DNA of 64,000 nt, taken from an uncultured Prevotellaceae bacterium (lineage in GTDB: Bacteria; Bacteroidota; Bacteroidia; Bacteroidales; Bacteroidaceae). Where the stretch lies: assembly GCA_900317305.1 (NCBI GenBank), contig ONGG01000001.1:62001-126000 (forward strand), read 5' to 3'. The position numbers and the translations under genes were made by a program. Below the pieces are notes generated by a model. The model was given only the letters and a program-made list of their open reading frames with translations. It made no database searches and had not been told where the DNA came from. Each line of letters begins with the position of its first letter. Position 1 is the first letter of the stretch. This document shows positions 1-9,321 of the stretch, piece by piece.

Positions 1-25
1 TGATTATAGCATCAAACCTGGACAT
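1..25 (-). CDS. possible 5' end of a gene cut by the window edge
   Basis: An ATG on the minus strand at position 25 opens a frame reading MSRFDAII before the window ends. It lies 68 bases downstream of the preceding minus-strand gene, as expected for the next gene of the same run. The start resembles the first residues of MalY/PatB-type aminotransferases, but eight residues cannot support that. No clear ribosome binding site is visible. Confidence 0.2.
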
Positions 26-93
26 CGTCTGAGAATCTACTAACTTCGTTTTTCTCTCTTTCAGGCAAAATGCTGCGGCCTTCGTGGCATTCC

Positions 94-546
94 TTATTTC
101 GTTTCTTGTGGTGGTTGCCACAAGAAGAGTCCTTCGGATGCCGACAGAGCGTGCAATAATTGCAGCATCTTGGGTGACGGGTGGTAAACGGTCAGATAGA
201 GGTCGTCGCCGCTGAAGGTGATCATGGCTTGCCATTCTTCAAACAAGAAGTAGAGGAATTGTTTCTCTTGCGTGCTCTCTACAAACCATTCCATGATTTT
301 CTCTGGAGAGGGATTGAGTGTGGTTCCGTCAATGGGGTGTACCACCTCCATATCGTCGTAGCAGTTGAGCTTCATGAGGATATGGGCGAATTTTCTGCAC
401 AAGATGTCCATCTGTGAGGCTTGTAGGAAATATTGCTCTATCTTGAAATATTGTCCGCGGCTATTTGCCGGAACTTGTTCGGGCAAGAGGTCTATTACCC
501 AATAGGGCTTGTTAAGGTAATCGTCGATCTTCTCTTCCAGATTCAT
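94..546 (-). CDS. conserved hypothetical protein, 150 aa
   Basis: I do not recognise a family. The protein is soluble, acidic and aromatic-rich, with no signal peptide or membrane segment. Its ATG overlaps the TGA of the upstream phosphatase gene by four bases (ATGA), so the two are almost certainly translated together from one message. The N-terminal half is predicted helical with hydrophobic spacing; the centre carries a run around PIDGTTLNPSPEKIMEWF. Coupling to a phosphatase is the only functional hint. No frameshift or unusual composition is seen. The start is fixed by the overlap. Confidence 0.7.
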   Translation of the reverse strand: MNLEEKIDDYLNKPYWVIDLLPEQVPANSRGQYFKIEQYFLQASQMDILCRKFAHILMKLNCYDDMEVVHPIDGTTLNPSPEKIMEWFVESTQEKQFLYFLFEEWQAMITFSGDDLYLTVYHPSPKMLQLLHALSASEGLFLWQPPQETK

Positions 547-1256
547 GATGTAGGTGTTGTGCTTTCAATATAATGCTTCATGGCTGTCTGGATGAGTTCT
601 TTGTCGGCCATGAACGACTTGTAGGCCGTCTTTACCAGTTCCCAGTTCCTTGTCAGGACGAATATGCCCACGCATTTCTTCAGTGTGGGCAGAAAAGCGC
701 TGCGGTTGGTGCGCATGTAGTCTTTCACAATCTCCTTGTCGCTCACTCCATACGACCTGAGCAAGGCCATGCTTAGAATGCCGGTCCTGTCTTTTCCGGC
801 GGTGCAGTGGAATAGTGTGCAGACTCCTTTCCTCGCATTTTCCTTGAGCACCATGACCGCTTTGTACAACTGCTCGCGGCTGAAAGAGTCGGTCACGATT
901 TCCCTGTAGAGGGTTTTGAAATCGGGCACCATCTCTTTCAGCCGTTGAGGATTCTTGCGCAGTTGGCGAATGATTGTCATAGGGTCGGAGCCTGTCTCAT
1001 GGGTAATGCCCACGGTGGAGTCGTGCAGCAAGGGTATTTGCAAGTAGGTGATATCCTTGGGCAATGGGTCGGGAAACTCGGCCGACTCGAGGGGAGTGCG
1101 GAGGTCGATGACACAACCCACATGGTGCCTGGCACAGAGACGGGCACACTCATCGGAAGTCAGCACACTGAGTTTGCCGCTTCGTAGGAAAAGGCCTCGT
1201 GGAACTACACCACCGATACCCCCTAGGTCTCGCAGGTTCAAACTACTCTTGCCCAT
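543..1256 (-). CDS. tyrosine/serine protein phosphatase family protein
   Basis: A 237-residue protein of the Y_phosphatase3 (IphP/Siw14-like) group of dual-specificity phosphatases. The decisive motif is HCTAGKDRTG near residues 155-164, the CX5R phosphate-binding loop with catalytic Cys and Arg. The N-terminal NLRDLGG and the arginine-bearing LFLRSGKL are the family's other landmarks. It should hydrolyse phosphate monoesters, perhaps on phosphotyrosine or inositol phosphates, in the cytoplasm; no signal peptide is present. The start MGKSSLNLRDLGG fits the usual family N-terminus. It is followed, with a four-base overlap, by an unknown small gene. Substrate unknown; family call firm. Confidence 0.85.
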   Translation of the reverse strand: MGKSSLNLRDLGGIGGVVPRGLFLRSGKLSVLTSDECARLCARHHVGCVIDLRTPLESAEFPDPLPKDITYLQIPLLHDSTVGITHETGSDPMTIIRQLRKNPQRLKEMVPDFKTLYREIVTDSFSREQLYKAVMVLKENARKGVCTLFHCTAGKDRTGILSMALLRSYGVSDKEIVKDYMRTNRSAFLPTLKKCVGIFVLTRNWELVKTAYKSFMADKELIQTAMKHYIESTTPTS

Positions 1257-1291
1257 ACCTTAAAGGTCCGACCATATCAATCAGATATTTG

Positions 1292-1377
1292 GAGTTCAGG
1301 AGTTCAGGAGTTGAAGGAGTGCAGACAATAGCCCGAATTCACCTCGCTCAGAACTCCTTTCAACTTGCTCAAGTTGA
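1292..1377. repeat. short direct and inverted repeats downstream of the GH5 gene
   Basis: GAGTTCAG occurs twice in tandem from 1292 with a degenerate third copy (GAGTTGAAG). The third copy's GTTGAAGGAGT (1310-1320) is matched by an inverted ACTCCTTTCAAC (1353-1364, one extra T). CAACTTG-CT-CAAGTTG (1362-1377) is a further small palindrome. The stretch lies between the GH5 stop and the phosphatase start on the minus strand. It may form a transcript-end structure, but there is no long T run. Confidence 0.4.
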
Positions 1378-1383
1378 TCTGTC

Positions 1384-2535
1384 TTATTTCTGTTCAAGGC
1401 CTTTGGCCGACATCAGCATGTCGACAAGGGGCTTGTCCTTGAAGTCGTGCTTCTTCTGGTCCCAGAAACCGAAGTCGGCATCATAGCACCAGGTGGTCCA
1501 GGCAATGTTGAACTCATCGAAGACAGTGAGCATATCTTTAGTCCACTTGTATGCGAGCTCCCTGTCCACGGGTTCGTAGACACCCCATTCGCCACAGAAC
1601 AACTGCAGGTTGTATTTTTTGGCGGCAGAGATGGCGTCCTTGAAGTCCTCGCGAATCTTGTCGATGTTCCACTCCTCCTTGGTGAAGGGTTCCAACATGG
1701 GTTTGATCGAGTCGGGGGCTGCCTCAAAGTCTTCTTTCGAGACGAGAATGCCGGGATAGTTCACCTTTCCCTGGTACTTGCCAAGTGGTGTCCACCATGC
1801 GCCGTAGTGGGTGAGGAGCATCGGGTTGTAATAGTGGAACGAGAGGACGATGTTCTTGTCGCCTTCTGGCACTTTCAGGTATTGTATGGTCTGGTAGCCC
1901 TGCCAGAGGTTGCTGCCGATGACCAGGGTGCGCTGAGGTTCGCGCTCGCGAAGTGCCTTGTGTACTTTGGCGATCAACTGGTTCCACTGCTCGTGGTCGT
2001 CGGCTACTGGCTCGTTCATGAACTCATAGGCCACGGAGTCGACACTGTAGCCTTTCAGCACATCCGAGAGCTCATACCACATGTTGATAAGCTGCTGCTG
2101 AGCCTCTTCCGACGTGAAGAGGGTGTTGGCGCTGGCTCCGCCTTCATTGGCGGCATTGAAGTAGTGCGAACGGATGATGTGCAGGTCGACGATGGTGCGC
2201 AAATGGTGTTTCTCGGCCCAATTGATGGCGTTGGTCATCAGTTCCCAAGCCTCGGGCAGCTGGTTGCCTTCCTCGTCCCAGAACTGCACCTCGTCGATGG
2301 GTAGGCGGACAAAGTCGAAACCCAGTGAATCCAAACGTGCAAAGTCGTCTTCCTGGATGTGCAGGCGCCTTGCCTCTCCACGCTCTTCGGATTGCGACAG
2401 CCAATGGCTGATGTTGGTGCCTCGCTTGATGCGGAAATTGTTCACGTCGTTCTCTTCGGTGGCCTTGTTCGTACATGCCATCATAGCCAACATGGCAATG
2501 GCCAGGAGGCTAAGGAATCGTAGGTTTTTTCTCAT
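1384..2535 (-). CDS. glycoside hydrolase family 5 lipoprotein (endoglucanase/mannanase type)
   Basis: A 383-residue secreted glycanase. The N-terminus is a lipoprotein signal peptide ending AMMAC, with the lipidated Cys at residue 21, so the enzyme is probably anchored to the outer or inner membrane. The GH5 fold is shown by the acid/base Glu175 in FMNEPV, the HYYNP segment (His234, Tyr236) and the nucleophile Glu316 in CGEWGVY. It should cleave beta-1,4 glycan chains (cellulose, glucomannan or similar) by the retaining mechanism. Length matches a stand-alone catalytic domain; no carbohydrate-binding module is seen. It is not in a SusCD locus. Exact substrate cannot be told. Confidence 0.88.
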   Translation of the reverse strand: MRKNLRFLSLLAIAMLAMMACTNKATEENDVNNFRIKRGTNISHWLSQSEERGEARRLHIQEDDFARLDSLGFDFVRLPIDEVQFWDEEGNQLPEAWELMTNAINWAEKHHLRTIVDLHIIRSHYFNAANEGGASANTLFTSEEAQQQLINMWYELSDVLKGYSVDSVAYEFMNEPVADDHEQWNQLIAKVHKALREREPQRTLVIGSNLWQGYQTIQYLKVPEGDKNIVLSFHYYNPMLLTHYGAWWTPLGKYQGKVNYPGILVSKEDFEAAPDSIKPMLEPFTKEEWNIDKIREDFKDAISAAKKYNLQLFCGEWGVYEPVDRELAYKWTKDMLTVFDEFNIAWTTWCYDADFGFWDQKKHDFKDKPLVDMLMSAKGLEQK

Positions 2536-2559
2536 AGTGGTGTAATTGTGATTGAATAA

Positions 2560-2587
2560 GGAGGAGGCCCGTGAAGGGGCCTCCTCC
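2560..2587 (-). terminator. GC-rich hairpin between FAD oxidase and GH5 genes
   Basis: GGAGGAGGCCC (2560-2570) pairs perfectly with GGGCCTCCTCC (2577-2587) over a six-base loop. It lies 22 bases after the FAD/Fe-S oxidase stop on the minus strand and before the GH5 start. The T run on the minus strand is poor, so it may be a weak terminator or an mRNA-stabilising stem. Confidence 0.6.
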
Positions 2588-2608
2588 CGTTATTAGGAAA
2601 AAAGTGAT

Positions 2609-5600
2609 TTACAGTTGTTTCTTTGTCGTGCACTCGTTCACCAGATATACAATACTCATGTAGGGTATGCCGGTGTTGGTCTGCAGACCAATCTCGCAGG
2701 TGCGGCTGTTGGAATAGCCCACCTCAATCTTGTTCTTCTCAATCTGTGGACGGAGCTTGCGGAGTGCATACTTGTTCATCTCGGGGAATGTGAATCCACG
2801 GTCGCCGGCAAATCCGCAGCATCCCACTCCCTCAGGCAGGTACACATTGTTGGAGCAGAGACGTGCAAGAGCAATCAGGTCGTCGGCCACGCCCATCTCG
2901 CGGGTCGAGCAGGTGATGTGCAGCGCGATGTGTCGGTCGATGGGATGGAAGTCGAGACGGTCTTTCAGATAGGTCATGATAAACTCGGCTGGCTCATAGA
3001 GCTTGAAGCGCTTCATCACCTTCTTCATGCGGTGCAGACAGGGACTTTGGGCGCAAAGCACCGGGTAGCGGCCTTGCTCGCTGGCCTTCCAAAGGGCGTC
3101 CTCCAACTCGCCACTCTTACGGTCGGCAATGTCGAGCATGCCCTTGCTTTCCCAAATCTGTCCGCAGCACATCTTGTGCATGTTTTCCGGGAATATCACT
3201 TCGTATCCGGCCTTGTTGAGCAGACTGCACACCTCGTCGACCAGTGGAAGGTCAACAGGGGCTCCCTTGGCAAGTCCCATTGTCTGGTTGATGCAACTGG
3301 GGAAATAGACCACCTTCAGGTCTTCTTTCTCGGCCTTGCCCACATGCGAGCCGGGCTTTGGCTGCTTGTGCTTCTTGGGCATGGCGGTGGTCCAGAGGGG
3401 CAGACCCATCTTGTTCATGGCACGGCATACGCTGGTCATCGCTTTCGGTCCCAGTGTCAGATGGCCGAGGTGGGCCACGTCGAGCACCACGCGAAGGCCC
3501 GACTTGATGCCTCCCATGTGATTGGCGGCGAATTCTCCCACCTTGTAGCCCATCTTGTTGTTGAGCATGTCCATCTGACGGATGAGATGGGTCAGTTCGC
3601 CGGTATTGATCTTCATCGGACATGAGGTGGAGCAAAGTCCATCGGTGGCGCAGGTCTGGTCGCCATAGTATTTGTATTGCTTGCGCAGGCGGGCCGCACG
3701 CTCTGGGTCGGCACCGGTGGCCTCCAACTCGCGTATCTCTCGCTGCACGGCGATACGCATGCGCGAGGAGAGTGTGAGACCGCACGACATGCAGTTGACT
3801 TCGCAGAAGCCGCACTCTATACACTTGTTGGCGCGCTTCACGGCCTCTATCGTCTCCTTGGCAGTGGAAACCTTTCCTCCCTCAAGTTTCAGATACACAC
3901 CGCCATCGGGCACTTTGCTAAAGTCATAGTCGAGCACGGGAAGGGGCTTCAGGCATTTGATGAAGCACTCGGGGTCGTCGTTGAAAATCACGCCTTGGTT
4001 GAGGAGTCCTTCGGGGTCGAAAATCGACTTCAGTTCCTTCATGGCCTCATAGGCCTTGTCCTTCCATTCGTATTTCACGAAAGGAGCCATGTTGCGTCCT
4101 GTGCCATGCTCGGCTTTCAGCGATCCGTCGTATTCCTCTACCACCAGGCGGGCCACATCGCGCATCATCTCCTCGTAGCGCTTCACCTCGCTCTCGCTCT
4201 TGAAACTCTGGTTCAGGATGAAGTGGTAGTTGCCCTCAAAAGCATGGCCGTAGATGCAGGCGTCATCATAGCCATGGTCGGCGATGAGTTTCTGCAATTT
4301 CACGGTGGCATCGGGCAGGTCGTCAATGTGGAAGGCGACGTCTTCGATCAGGCATGACGTGCCAACGGGACGGGTGCCTCCCACGGAGGGGAAGATGCCC
4401 GAGCGGATGGCCCAGTATTTGCCATAGATGGCAGGGTCTTCGGTGAACTCGGCAGGGATATAGAGGTTGAACTGCTTCAGACACTCTTGGATGGTGCTGA
4501 TCTTCTCGAGCAGCTGTTCGTGGGTGATGCCCTTCGTCTCGGTAAGGATGGCGGTGAGGTTGTGGTAGTCGCCTGGCTCCACACCGGCAATCTTGCCGGC
4601 ATCCACATCTTTCTTGTATTGCAGGTAGACAGGGTCGTCGACCGACGAAAGCGACTTGTAGTCGAGCATCTCGGCGCTCTTCACCACCAGGTTCTCGGCA
4701 CTCATCTTCAGGTCTTCTTCTCCTGCCTTCAGTTTCTTCATAGCCACCACAGCCTCACAGCTCTCTCTCATGGTGAGGAAGTAGACCATGGCCGATGCCT
4801 TGAACTTGTAGTCGTGAAGGGTTTTCATCGTCACCTCAGAAAGGAATGCCAGAGTACCTTCCGAACCTACCATCGAGTGGGCCATGATGTCGAACGGGTC
4901 GTCGTAGGCGAGAAGCGGACGCAGGTTCAGACCGGTAACGTTCTTGATACTGTATTTCAGTGCGATGCGGTCGGCCAACTCCTTGTCGGCCCGCACGCGG
5001 TCGCGCAATGCCTCGATCTTGGCGATGAACTCGGGATGACTCTTCCTGAAATCTTCCTTGCTCTTCTCGTTGCCAGTGTCAACAATCGTTCCGTCGGAGA
5101 GGATAAGGCGCGCGCTCACCATCATGCGGTCGCTGTTGGCATGCACGCCACAGTTCATGCCCGAGGCGTTGTTGATCACGATGCCGCCTACCATTGCACT
5201 GCCTATCGAGGCTGGGTCGGGAGGGAACACACGGCCGTAGGGCTTGAGGATCTCGTTCACCCTGGCACCCACAATGCCCGGCTGCATCTTGATGGTATCT
5301 TGGTTGGGCCCTAACTCGTATTTCTCCCAATGCTTGCCTGCAACAATAAGCACGGAGTCGGTACAACTCTGTCCCGACAAAGATGTACCGGCGGCACGGA
5401 AGGTAAAGGGCAAGTGGTATTTCGAGCAAAGGCGGAGGATGAGGGAGATTTCTTCCTCACCGTCGCTGCGAATCACTACTTTGGGAATCTGCCGGTAGAA
5501 ACTGGCGTCTGTTCCCCAACCAAGCGTGCGGAGCTCGTCGGTGTAGATACGGTCGGATGCGACGAATTGTCGGATTTCGGCAAGAAACTCATCGTAATGA

Positions 5601-5641
5601 CGCTGATTTCCTGTTGACTTGGAATCTGTGGATGTTGTCAT
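2609..5641 (-). CDS. FAD-linked oxidase fused to 4Fe-4S/cysteine-rich (CCG) domains, D-lactate/glycolate dehydrogenase type
   Basis: A 1010-residue respiratory-type dehydrogenase. Residues about 45-520 form the FAD-binding-4 and FAD-oxidase-C modules (FRAAGTSLSGQS near the FAD pyrophosphate, AEHGTGRNM toward the end). Then come ferredoxin-like clusters (CIECGFCEVNC, CATDGLCSTSCP) and a C-terminal pair of CCG cysteine-rich domains (MCCGQIWESKG, VGCCGFAGDRG), as in GlpC/GlcF. The likely reaction is oxidation of a 2-hydroxy acid such as D-lactate with electrons passed to quinone. An in-frame ATG at 5899 would add 86 residues, but the MTTSTDSKS start at 5641 fits the family and lies downstream of a good promoter. 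The D-lactate dehydrogenase and lactate permease elsewhere in the window fit a lactate substrate; this is inference. Confidence 0.88.
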   Translation of the reverse strand: MTTSTDSKSTGNQRHYDEFLAEIRQFVASDRIYTDELRTLGWGTDASFYRQIPKVVIRSDGEEEISLILRLCSKYHLPFTFRAAGTSLSGQSCTDSVLIVAGKHWEKYELGPNQDTIKMQPGIVGARVNEILKPYGRVFPPDPASIGSAMVGGIVINNASGMNCGVHANSDRMMVSARLILSDGTIVDTGNEKSKEDFRKSHPEFIAKIEALRDRVRADKELADRIALKYSIKNVTGLNLRPLLAYDDPFDIMAHSMVGSEGTLAFLSEVTMKTLHDYKFKASAMVYFLTMRESCEAVVAMKKLKAGEEDLKMSAENLVVKSAEMLDYKSLSSVDDPVYLQYKKDVDAGKIAGVEPGDYHNLTAILTETKGITHEQLLEKISTIQECLKQFNLYIPAEFTEDPAIYGKYWAIRSGIFPSVGGTRPVGTSCLIEDVAFHIDDLPDATVKLQKLIADHGYDDACIYGHAFEGNYHFILNQSFKSESEVKRYEEMMRDVARLVVEEYDGSLKAEHGTGRNMAPFVKYEWKDKAYEAMKELKSIFDPEGLLNQGVIFNDDPECFIKCLKPLPVLDYDFSKVPDGGVYLKLEGGKVSTAKETIEAVKRANKCIECGFCEVNCMSCGLTLSSRMRIAVQREIRELEATGADPERAARLRKQYKYYGDQTCATDGLCSTSCPMKINTGELTHLIRQMDMLNNKMGYKVGEFAANHMGGIKSGLRVVLDVAHLGHLTLGPKAMTSVCRAMNKMGLPLWTTAMPKKHKQPKPGSHVGKAEKEDLKVVYFPSCINQTMGLAKGAPVDLPLVDEVCSLLNKAGYEVIFPENMHKMCCGQIWESKGMLDIADRKSGELEDALWKASEQGRYPVLCAQSPCLHRMKKVMKRFKLYEPAEFIMTYLKDRLDFHPIDRHIALHITCSTREMGVADDLIALARLCSNNVYLPEGVGCCGFAGDRGFTFPEMNKYALRKLRPQIEKNKIEVGYSNSRTCEIGLQTNTGIPYMSIVYLVNECTTKKQL

Positions 5642-5718
5642 AGTATATAAGTTATTGGAGGTTGATAAGCATGAATAGAAGTGAGTCGTCGACTCACGGT
5701 TTTTCACATAGACTTTTG

Positions 5719-5749
5719 CAAAAATACAAATATTTCCCAATAAAGCAAA
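5719..5749 (-). promoter_or_regulatory. Bacteroidales-type promoter for the FAD/Fe-S oxidase
   Basis: On the minus strand TTTG (5749-5746) is followed after exactly 19 bases by TATTTTTG (5726-5719), an ideal match to the Bacteroidetes housekeeping promoter. It places the transcript start about 70 bases before the ATG at 5641 and rules out the longer reading frame start at 5899. Confidence 0.75.
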
Positions 5750-5938
5750 TCCATTTGGATTATTTTTTTGAAATTGCCTTATTTTGCTGCGGTTTTGCGT
5801 GTGTTTTTGCTCCTTTTCACCATGTCGGGACTCTGACAGATACTTGATTCCTATCCGCTTTCTTTTCCCATTGCATCGCATGAGGGAAAGTTCGTACATT
5901 TTTTCACTTATTTTTACTTTATTTACAAAAAATAATTA

Positions 5939-5946
5939 TATCTTTG
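5939..5946 (+). promoter_or_regulatory. -7 element of the nqr operon promoter
   Basis: TATCTTTG matches the Bacteroidales -7 consensus. The -33 region is only a T-rich stretch near 5911-5920 rather than a clean TTTG. It lies about 90 bases before nqrA. Together with the divergent promoter at 5719-5749 it accounts for the 393-base gap between the two genes. Confidence 0.6.
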
Positions 5947-6034
5947 CAGCATTAAAAGAGGTAAGTATACTTTAACGAGCCACGTTATGATTTTTCTTGA
6001 AAAGCATAGTACCAAATATTAACTATAGTTTTTT

Positions 6035-7387
6035 ATGGCAAATGTGATTAAGTTACGCAAGGGCTTGAACATCAACCTCAAAGGTAAAGCCACTACAAGG
6101 CAACCCGCCGTGAAAGCTGACGGTGAGTTTGCGCTCGTACCCGAGGATTTTCCGGGGATGACACCGAAAGTAGTGGTGAGAGAGGGTGATGTGGTAAAAG
6201 CCGGAGACCCCTTGTTCGTTGACAAAAAGGCACCCGATGTGGGGTTCGCTTCGCCTGTCAGCGGCACGGTCACTGCAGTGATCAGGGGCGATCGCAGAAA
6301 ACTGCTTTGTGTCAAGGTGAAACCCGATGCCAAGCAGGAGTTCAAGAATTTTGGGGCGAAAGACCCTGCCAAGCTCGATGGCAAGGCTGTGGTTGAGAGC
6401 CTGCTGCAGGCCGGTCTGTTTGGTTACATCAACCAGCTGCCCTATGCGGTGTCGGCCAATCCTGCCGACAACCCCAAAGGGGTGTTTGTAAGTGCTTTCC
6501 GCGACATGCCCCTGGCGGCTGACTTCAGTGTCGAGTTAGAGGGTAATGAGAAAGCGTTCCAGGCTGGTCTGACCGCACTTTCGAGAATCGCCAAGACTTA
6601 CCTGGGTATCAGTGCCAAACAAGCCAGTGGTCCGCTCGGTTCCATGAGCGATGTGGAAACCACCATTTTCGATGGTCCCTGTCCTGCAGGCAACGTGAGT
6701 GTGCAGGTGAATCATCTCGATCCCGTGAACAAGGGCGAGGTGGTGTGGACGGTAGATCCTACCACCGTGATTTTCATCGGACGATTGTTCCTGGATGGCA
6801 AGGTCGACCTGAGACGCACGATCGCACTCGCAGGCAGTGAGATGAGAAATCCTGGCTATGTGGATGTCATGGTAGGACAGCCGCTTTCCGGCATTCTCAA
6901 AGACCAAATCGACAGCAGTCACCATGTGCGTCTCATCAATGGCAACCCGCTCACCGGTTGTGTTTGCTCGGCCGATGGCTTCGTGGGAGGGCATACCTCC
7001 GAGATAACCGCCATCCCCGAGGGCGACGACAACGATGAGTTCCTTGGATGGATCATGCCGCGTTTCAATCAGTTCTCTGCCAACCGCAGCTATTTCTCCT
7101 GGTTGGCTGGAAAGTCGAAGGAGTATGTGCTCGACGCACGTGTGAAAGGTGGCGAGCGACATATGATCATGAGCGGCGAGTACGACAAGGTGCTCCCTAT
7201 GGACATTTACGCTGAGTACCTCATCAAAGCCATTATCGCAGGAGATATCGACAAGATGGAGCAACTGGGAATCTACGAGGTGGCCCCAGAAGACTTTGCC
7301 GTGGCAGAGTTTGTCGACTCATCGAAACTTGAGCTCCAGCGCATCGTGCGAGAGGGGTTGGATATGCTCAGGAAAGAAAACGCATAA
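6035..7387 (+). CDS. nqrA: Na+-translocating NADH:quinone reductase subunit A
   Basis: A 450-residue peripheral cytoplasmic subunit of Na+-NQR, the enzyme that oxidises NADH, reduces quinone and exports sodium. The N-terminus (MANVIKLRKGLNINLKGKA) and the lipoyl/barrel-like segment with KAGDPLFVDKK are diagnostic. The length is normal for the family. It is first of six genes in the order A-B-C-D-E-F with short gaps, reading from the promoter at 5939. NqrA is the site where quinone and its inhibitors bind in Vibrio; residues for that are not judged here. No oddity is seen in this subunit. Confidence 0.96.
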   Translation: MANVIKLRKGLNINLKGKATTRQPAVKADGEFALVPEDFPGMTPKVVVREGDVVKAGDPLFVDKKAPDVGFASPVSGTVTAVIRGDRRKLLCVKVKPDAKQEFKNFGAKDPAKLDGKAVVESLLQAGLFGYINQLPYAVSANPADNPKGVFVSAFRDMPLAADFSVELEGNEKAFQAGLTALSRIAKTYLGISAKQASGPLGSMSDVETTIFDGPCPAGNVSVQVNHLDPVNKGEVVWTVDPTTVIFIGRLFLDGKVDLRRTIALAGSEMRNPGYVDVMVGQPLSGILKDQIDSSHHVRLINGNPLTGCVCSADGFVGGHTSEITAIPEGDDNDEFLGWIMPRFNQFSANRSYFSWLAGKSKEYVLDARVKGGERHMIMSGEYDKVLPMDIYAEYLIKAIIAGDIDKMEQLGIYEVAPEDFAVAEFVDSSKLELQRIVREGLDMLRKENA

Positions 7388-7407
7388 ATCTCAACTAAAG
7401 CTATAAG

Positions 7408-8571
7408 ATGATGTCATTAAGAAGTTATCTCAATAAAATAAAGCCTTCCTTTGAGGAAGGTGGAAAACTCCATGCTTTCAAGAGCGTGTTCGACGGCTTC
7501 GAGACGTTCCTCTATGTGCCCAACACCACGGCCAAGAGCGGTGCGCACATTCACGACGCCATCGACTCGAAACGCATCATGAGCATGGTGGTGATAGCGC
7601 TCATGCCGGCTCTGCTCTTCGGTATGTATAACGTGGGCTATCAGAATTATTTGGCTGCGGGAACCTTGCAGGAGGCGGGGTTCTTCTCCATTTTCTTCTA
7701 TGGATTCCTTGCCGTTTTGCCCAAAATCCTCGTCAGCTATATCGTAGGTCTGGGCATCGAGTTCATCTGGGCTCAGTGGAAAGGTGAGGAAATCCAGGAG
7801 GGATATCTCGTGTCGGGTATCATCATTCCGCTGATCGTGCCCGTGGGATGCCCACTGTGGATTCTTGCCATCGCCTGCGCCTTCGCAGTGATCTTCGCCA
7901 AGGAGATTTTCGGCGGAACAGGCATGAATATCTTCAACGTGGCGCTCGTGGCACGTGCCTTCCTCTTCTTCTCCTACCCGCAGAAGATGAGTGGCGACAC
8001 CGTCTGGATTGCCACCGACAAGATCTTCGGACTCGGAAACACATTGCCCGATGGATTCACCGCAGCCACTCCTCTGGCTCAGGTGGGACAGAATGCCGAC
8101 GTCTCGGCATCGCTCTGCGATATGATCACCGGTTTCATCCCTGGCTCCATCGGCGAGACAAGCATCATCGCCATCGCCATCGGAGCGGTCATCCTGCTCA
8201 TCACCGGCATCGCCTCGTGGAAAACCATGTTCAGCGTCTTTGTGGGTGGTGCCGTCATGGCCCTTATCTTCTCGGCCGCTGGCATGACTCCGATTCCTTT
8301 CTATGAGCATCTCGTGCTTGGTGGTTTCGCTTTCGGTGCCGTGTTCATGGCCACCGATCCTGTGACAAGTGCCCGCACGGAGTGCGGTAAATACATCTAT
8401 GGCTTGCTGATTGGTGCCATGGCGGTGATTATCCGTGTCATGAACCCAGGCTACCCCGAGGGTATGATGCTCGCCATCCTGCTCATGAACATGTTCGCTC
8501 CGCTCATCGACTATTGTGTGGTGCAGCGCAACATCTCACACCGCATGAACCGTCTTAACCATAATAAATAA
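7408..8571 (+). CDS. nqrB: Na+-translocating NADH:quinone reductase subunit B
   Basis: A 387-residue integral membrane subunit with about ten hydrophobic segments. It holds a covalently bound FMN: the ApbE-type flavinylation motif appears as DGFTAAT, which makes Thr221 the expected FMN-carrying residue. NqrB also binds riboflavin in the known enzymes and forms part of the sodium path. The ApbE flavin transferase itself is not in this window. The gene begins 20 bases after nqrA and is followed nine bases later by nqrC. Length and residues are normal, so the subunit should be functional. Confidence 0.96.
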   Translation: MMSLRSYLNKIKPSFEEGGKLHAFKSVFDGFETFLYVPNTTAKSGAHIHDAIDSKRIMSMVVIALMPALLFGMYNVGYQNYLAAGTLQEAGFFSIFFYGFLAVLPKILVSYIVGLGIEFIWAQWKGEEIQEGYLVSGIIIPLIVPVGCPLWILAIACAFAVIFAKEIFGGTGMNIFNVALVARAFLFFSYPQKMSGDTVWIATDKIFGLGNTLPDGFTAATPLAQVGQNADVSASLCDMITGFIPGSIGETSIIAIAIGAVILLITGIASWKTMFSVFVGGAVMALIFSAAGMTPIPFYEHLVLGGFAFGAVFMATDPVTSARTECGKYIYGLLIGAMAVIIRVMNPGYPEGMMLAILLMNMFAPLIDYCVVQRNISHRMNRLNHNK

Positions 8572-8580
8572 ATACAGACT

Positions 8581-9306
8581 ATGGCAAATGAAAGCAAAAA
8601 GGGTTTGAATACCAATTCAAATTCATATACCATCATCTATTCCATCATTCTCGTCGTAGTCGTGGCGTTCTTGCTGGCTTTCGTCTTCCAGGCGCTCAAA
8701 GCCCGGCAGGATGCCAATGTGGCACTCGACAAGAAAAAGCAGATTCTCTATTCGCTCAATATCCGTGGACTTGGCGACGAGGCTGCCGCTGCCAAATATA
8801 AGGAGGTGGTGATTTCCGACGATATCATTGCCGACAATGGCGAGGTGAAGGCTTCAGAGGCAAAAGACAACGAAAGCAATGGTTTCAAACTGGGGTCGGC
8901 CGACTACAAGAATGGCCAACTGGCGCTCTTCACCTGCAAGGTGGACGGGAAAACCAAGTATGTAGTGCCTGTCTACGGCATGGGACTCTGGGGACCGATC
9001 AGCGGATACGTTGCCCTTGACGATGATTGCCAGACCGTGTTTGGCGCATATTTCAACCACGACAGCGAGACCGCCGGCCTTGGTGCCGAGATCAAGGACT
9101 CGAAAGAGTGGCAGGAGAAGTTCATCGGAAAGAAACTCTTCGACGGTGACGACAGTTCGATAGCGCTCTCCGTGGAGAAGAATGTCAGCAATCCAGCCAC
9201 CCAGGTGGATGCCGTCACTGGTGCCACGCTCACCTCCAATGGTGTGAGAGATATGCTCAAGGAGGGCCTCGGAAAGTATATCGCGTTTTTCAAAGCTAAA
9301 AAATAA
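8581..9306 (+). CDS. nqrC: Na+-translocating NADH:quinone reductase subunit C
   Basis: A 241-residue subunit with one N-terminal membrane anchor (residues about 18-40) and a periplasmic FMN-binding domain. The flavinylation motif DAVTGAT marks Thr216 as the FMN acceptor; the following LTSNGV is strongly conserved in the family. It receives electrons within the membrane complex and passes them toward NqrB. It sits in the middle of the operon with gaps of 9 and 15 bases. No truncation or frameshift is visible. Confidence 0.96.
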   Translation: MANESKKGLNTNSNSYTIIYSIILVVVVAFLLAFVFQALKARQDANVALDKKKQILYSLNIRGLGDEAAAAKYKEVVISDDIIADNGEVKASEAKDNESNGFKLGSADYKNGQLALFTCKVDGKTKYVVPVYGMGLWGPISGYVALDDDCQTVFGAYFNHDSETAGLGAEIKDSKEWQEKFIGKKLFDGDDSSIALSVEKNVSNPATQVDAVTGATLTSNGVRDMLKEGLGKYIAFFKAKK

Positions 9307-9321
9307 AGGAGATACATAGAT

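Noticed and set aside
5642-5899. An 86-residue extension of the FAD/Fe-S oxidase
   Set aside because: It would start before the promoter element at 5719-5749, and the added residues are not enzyme-like.
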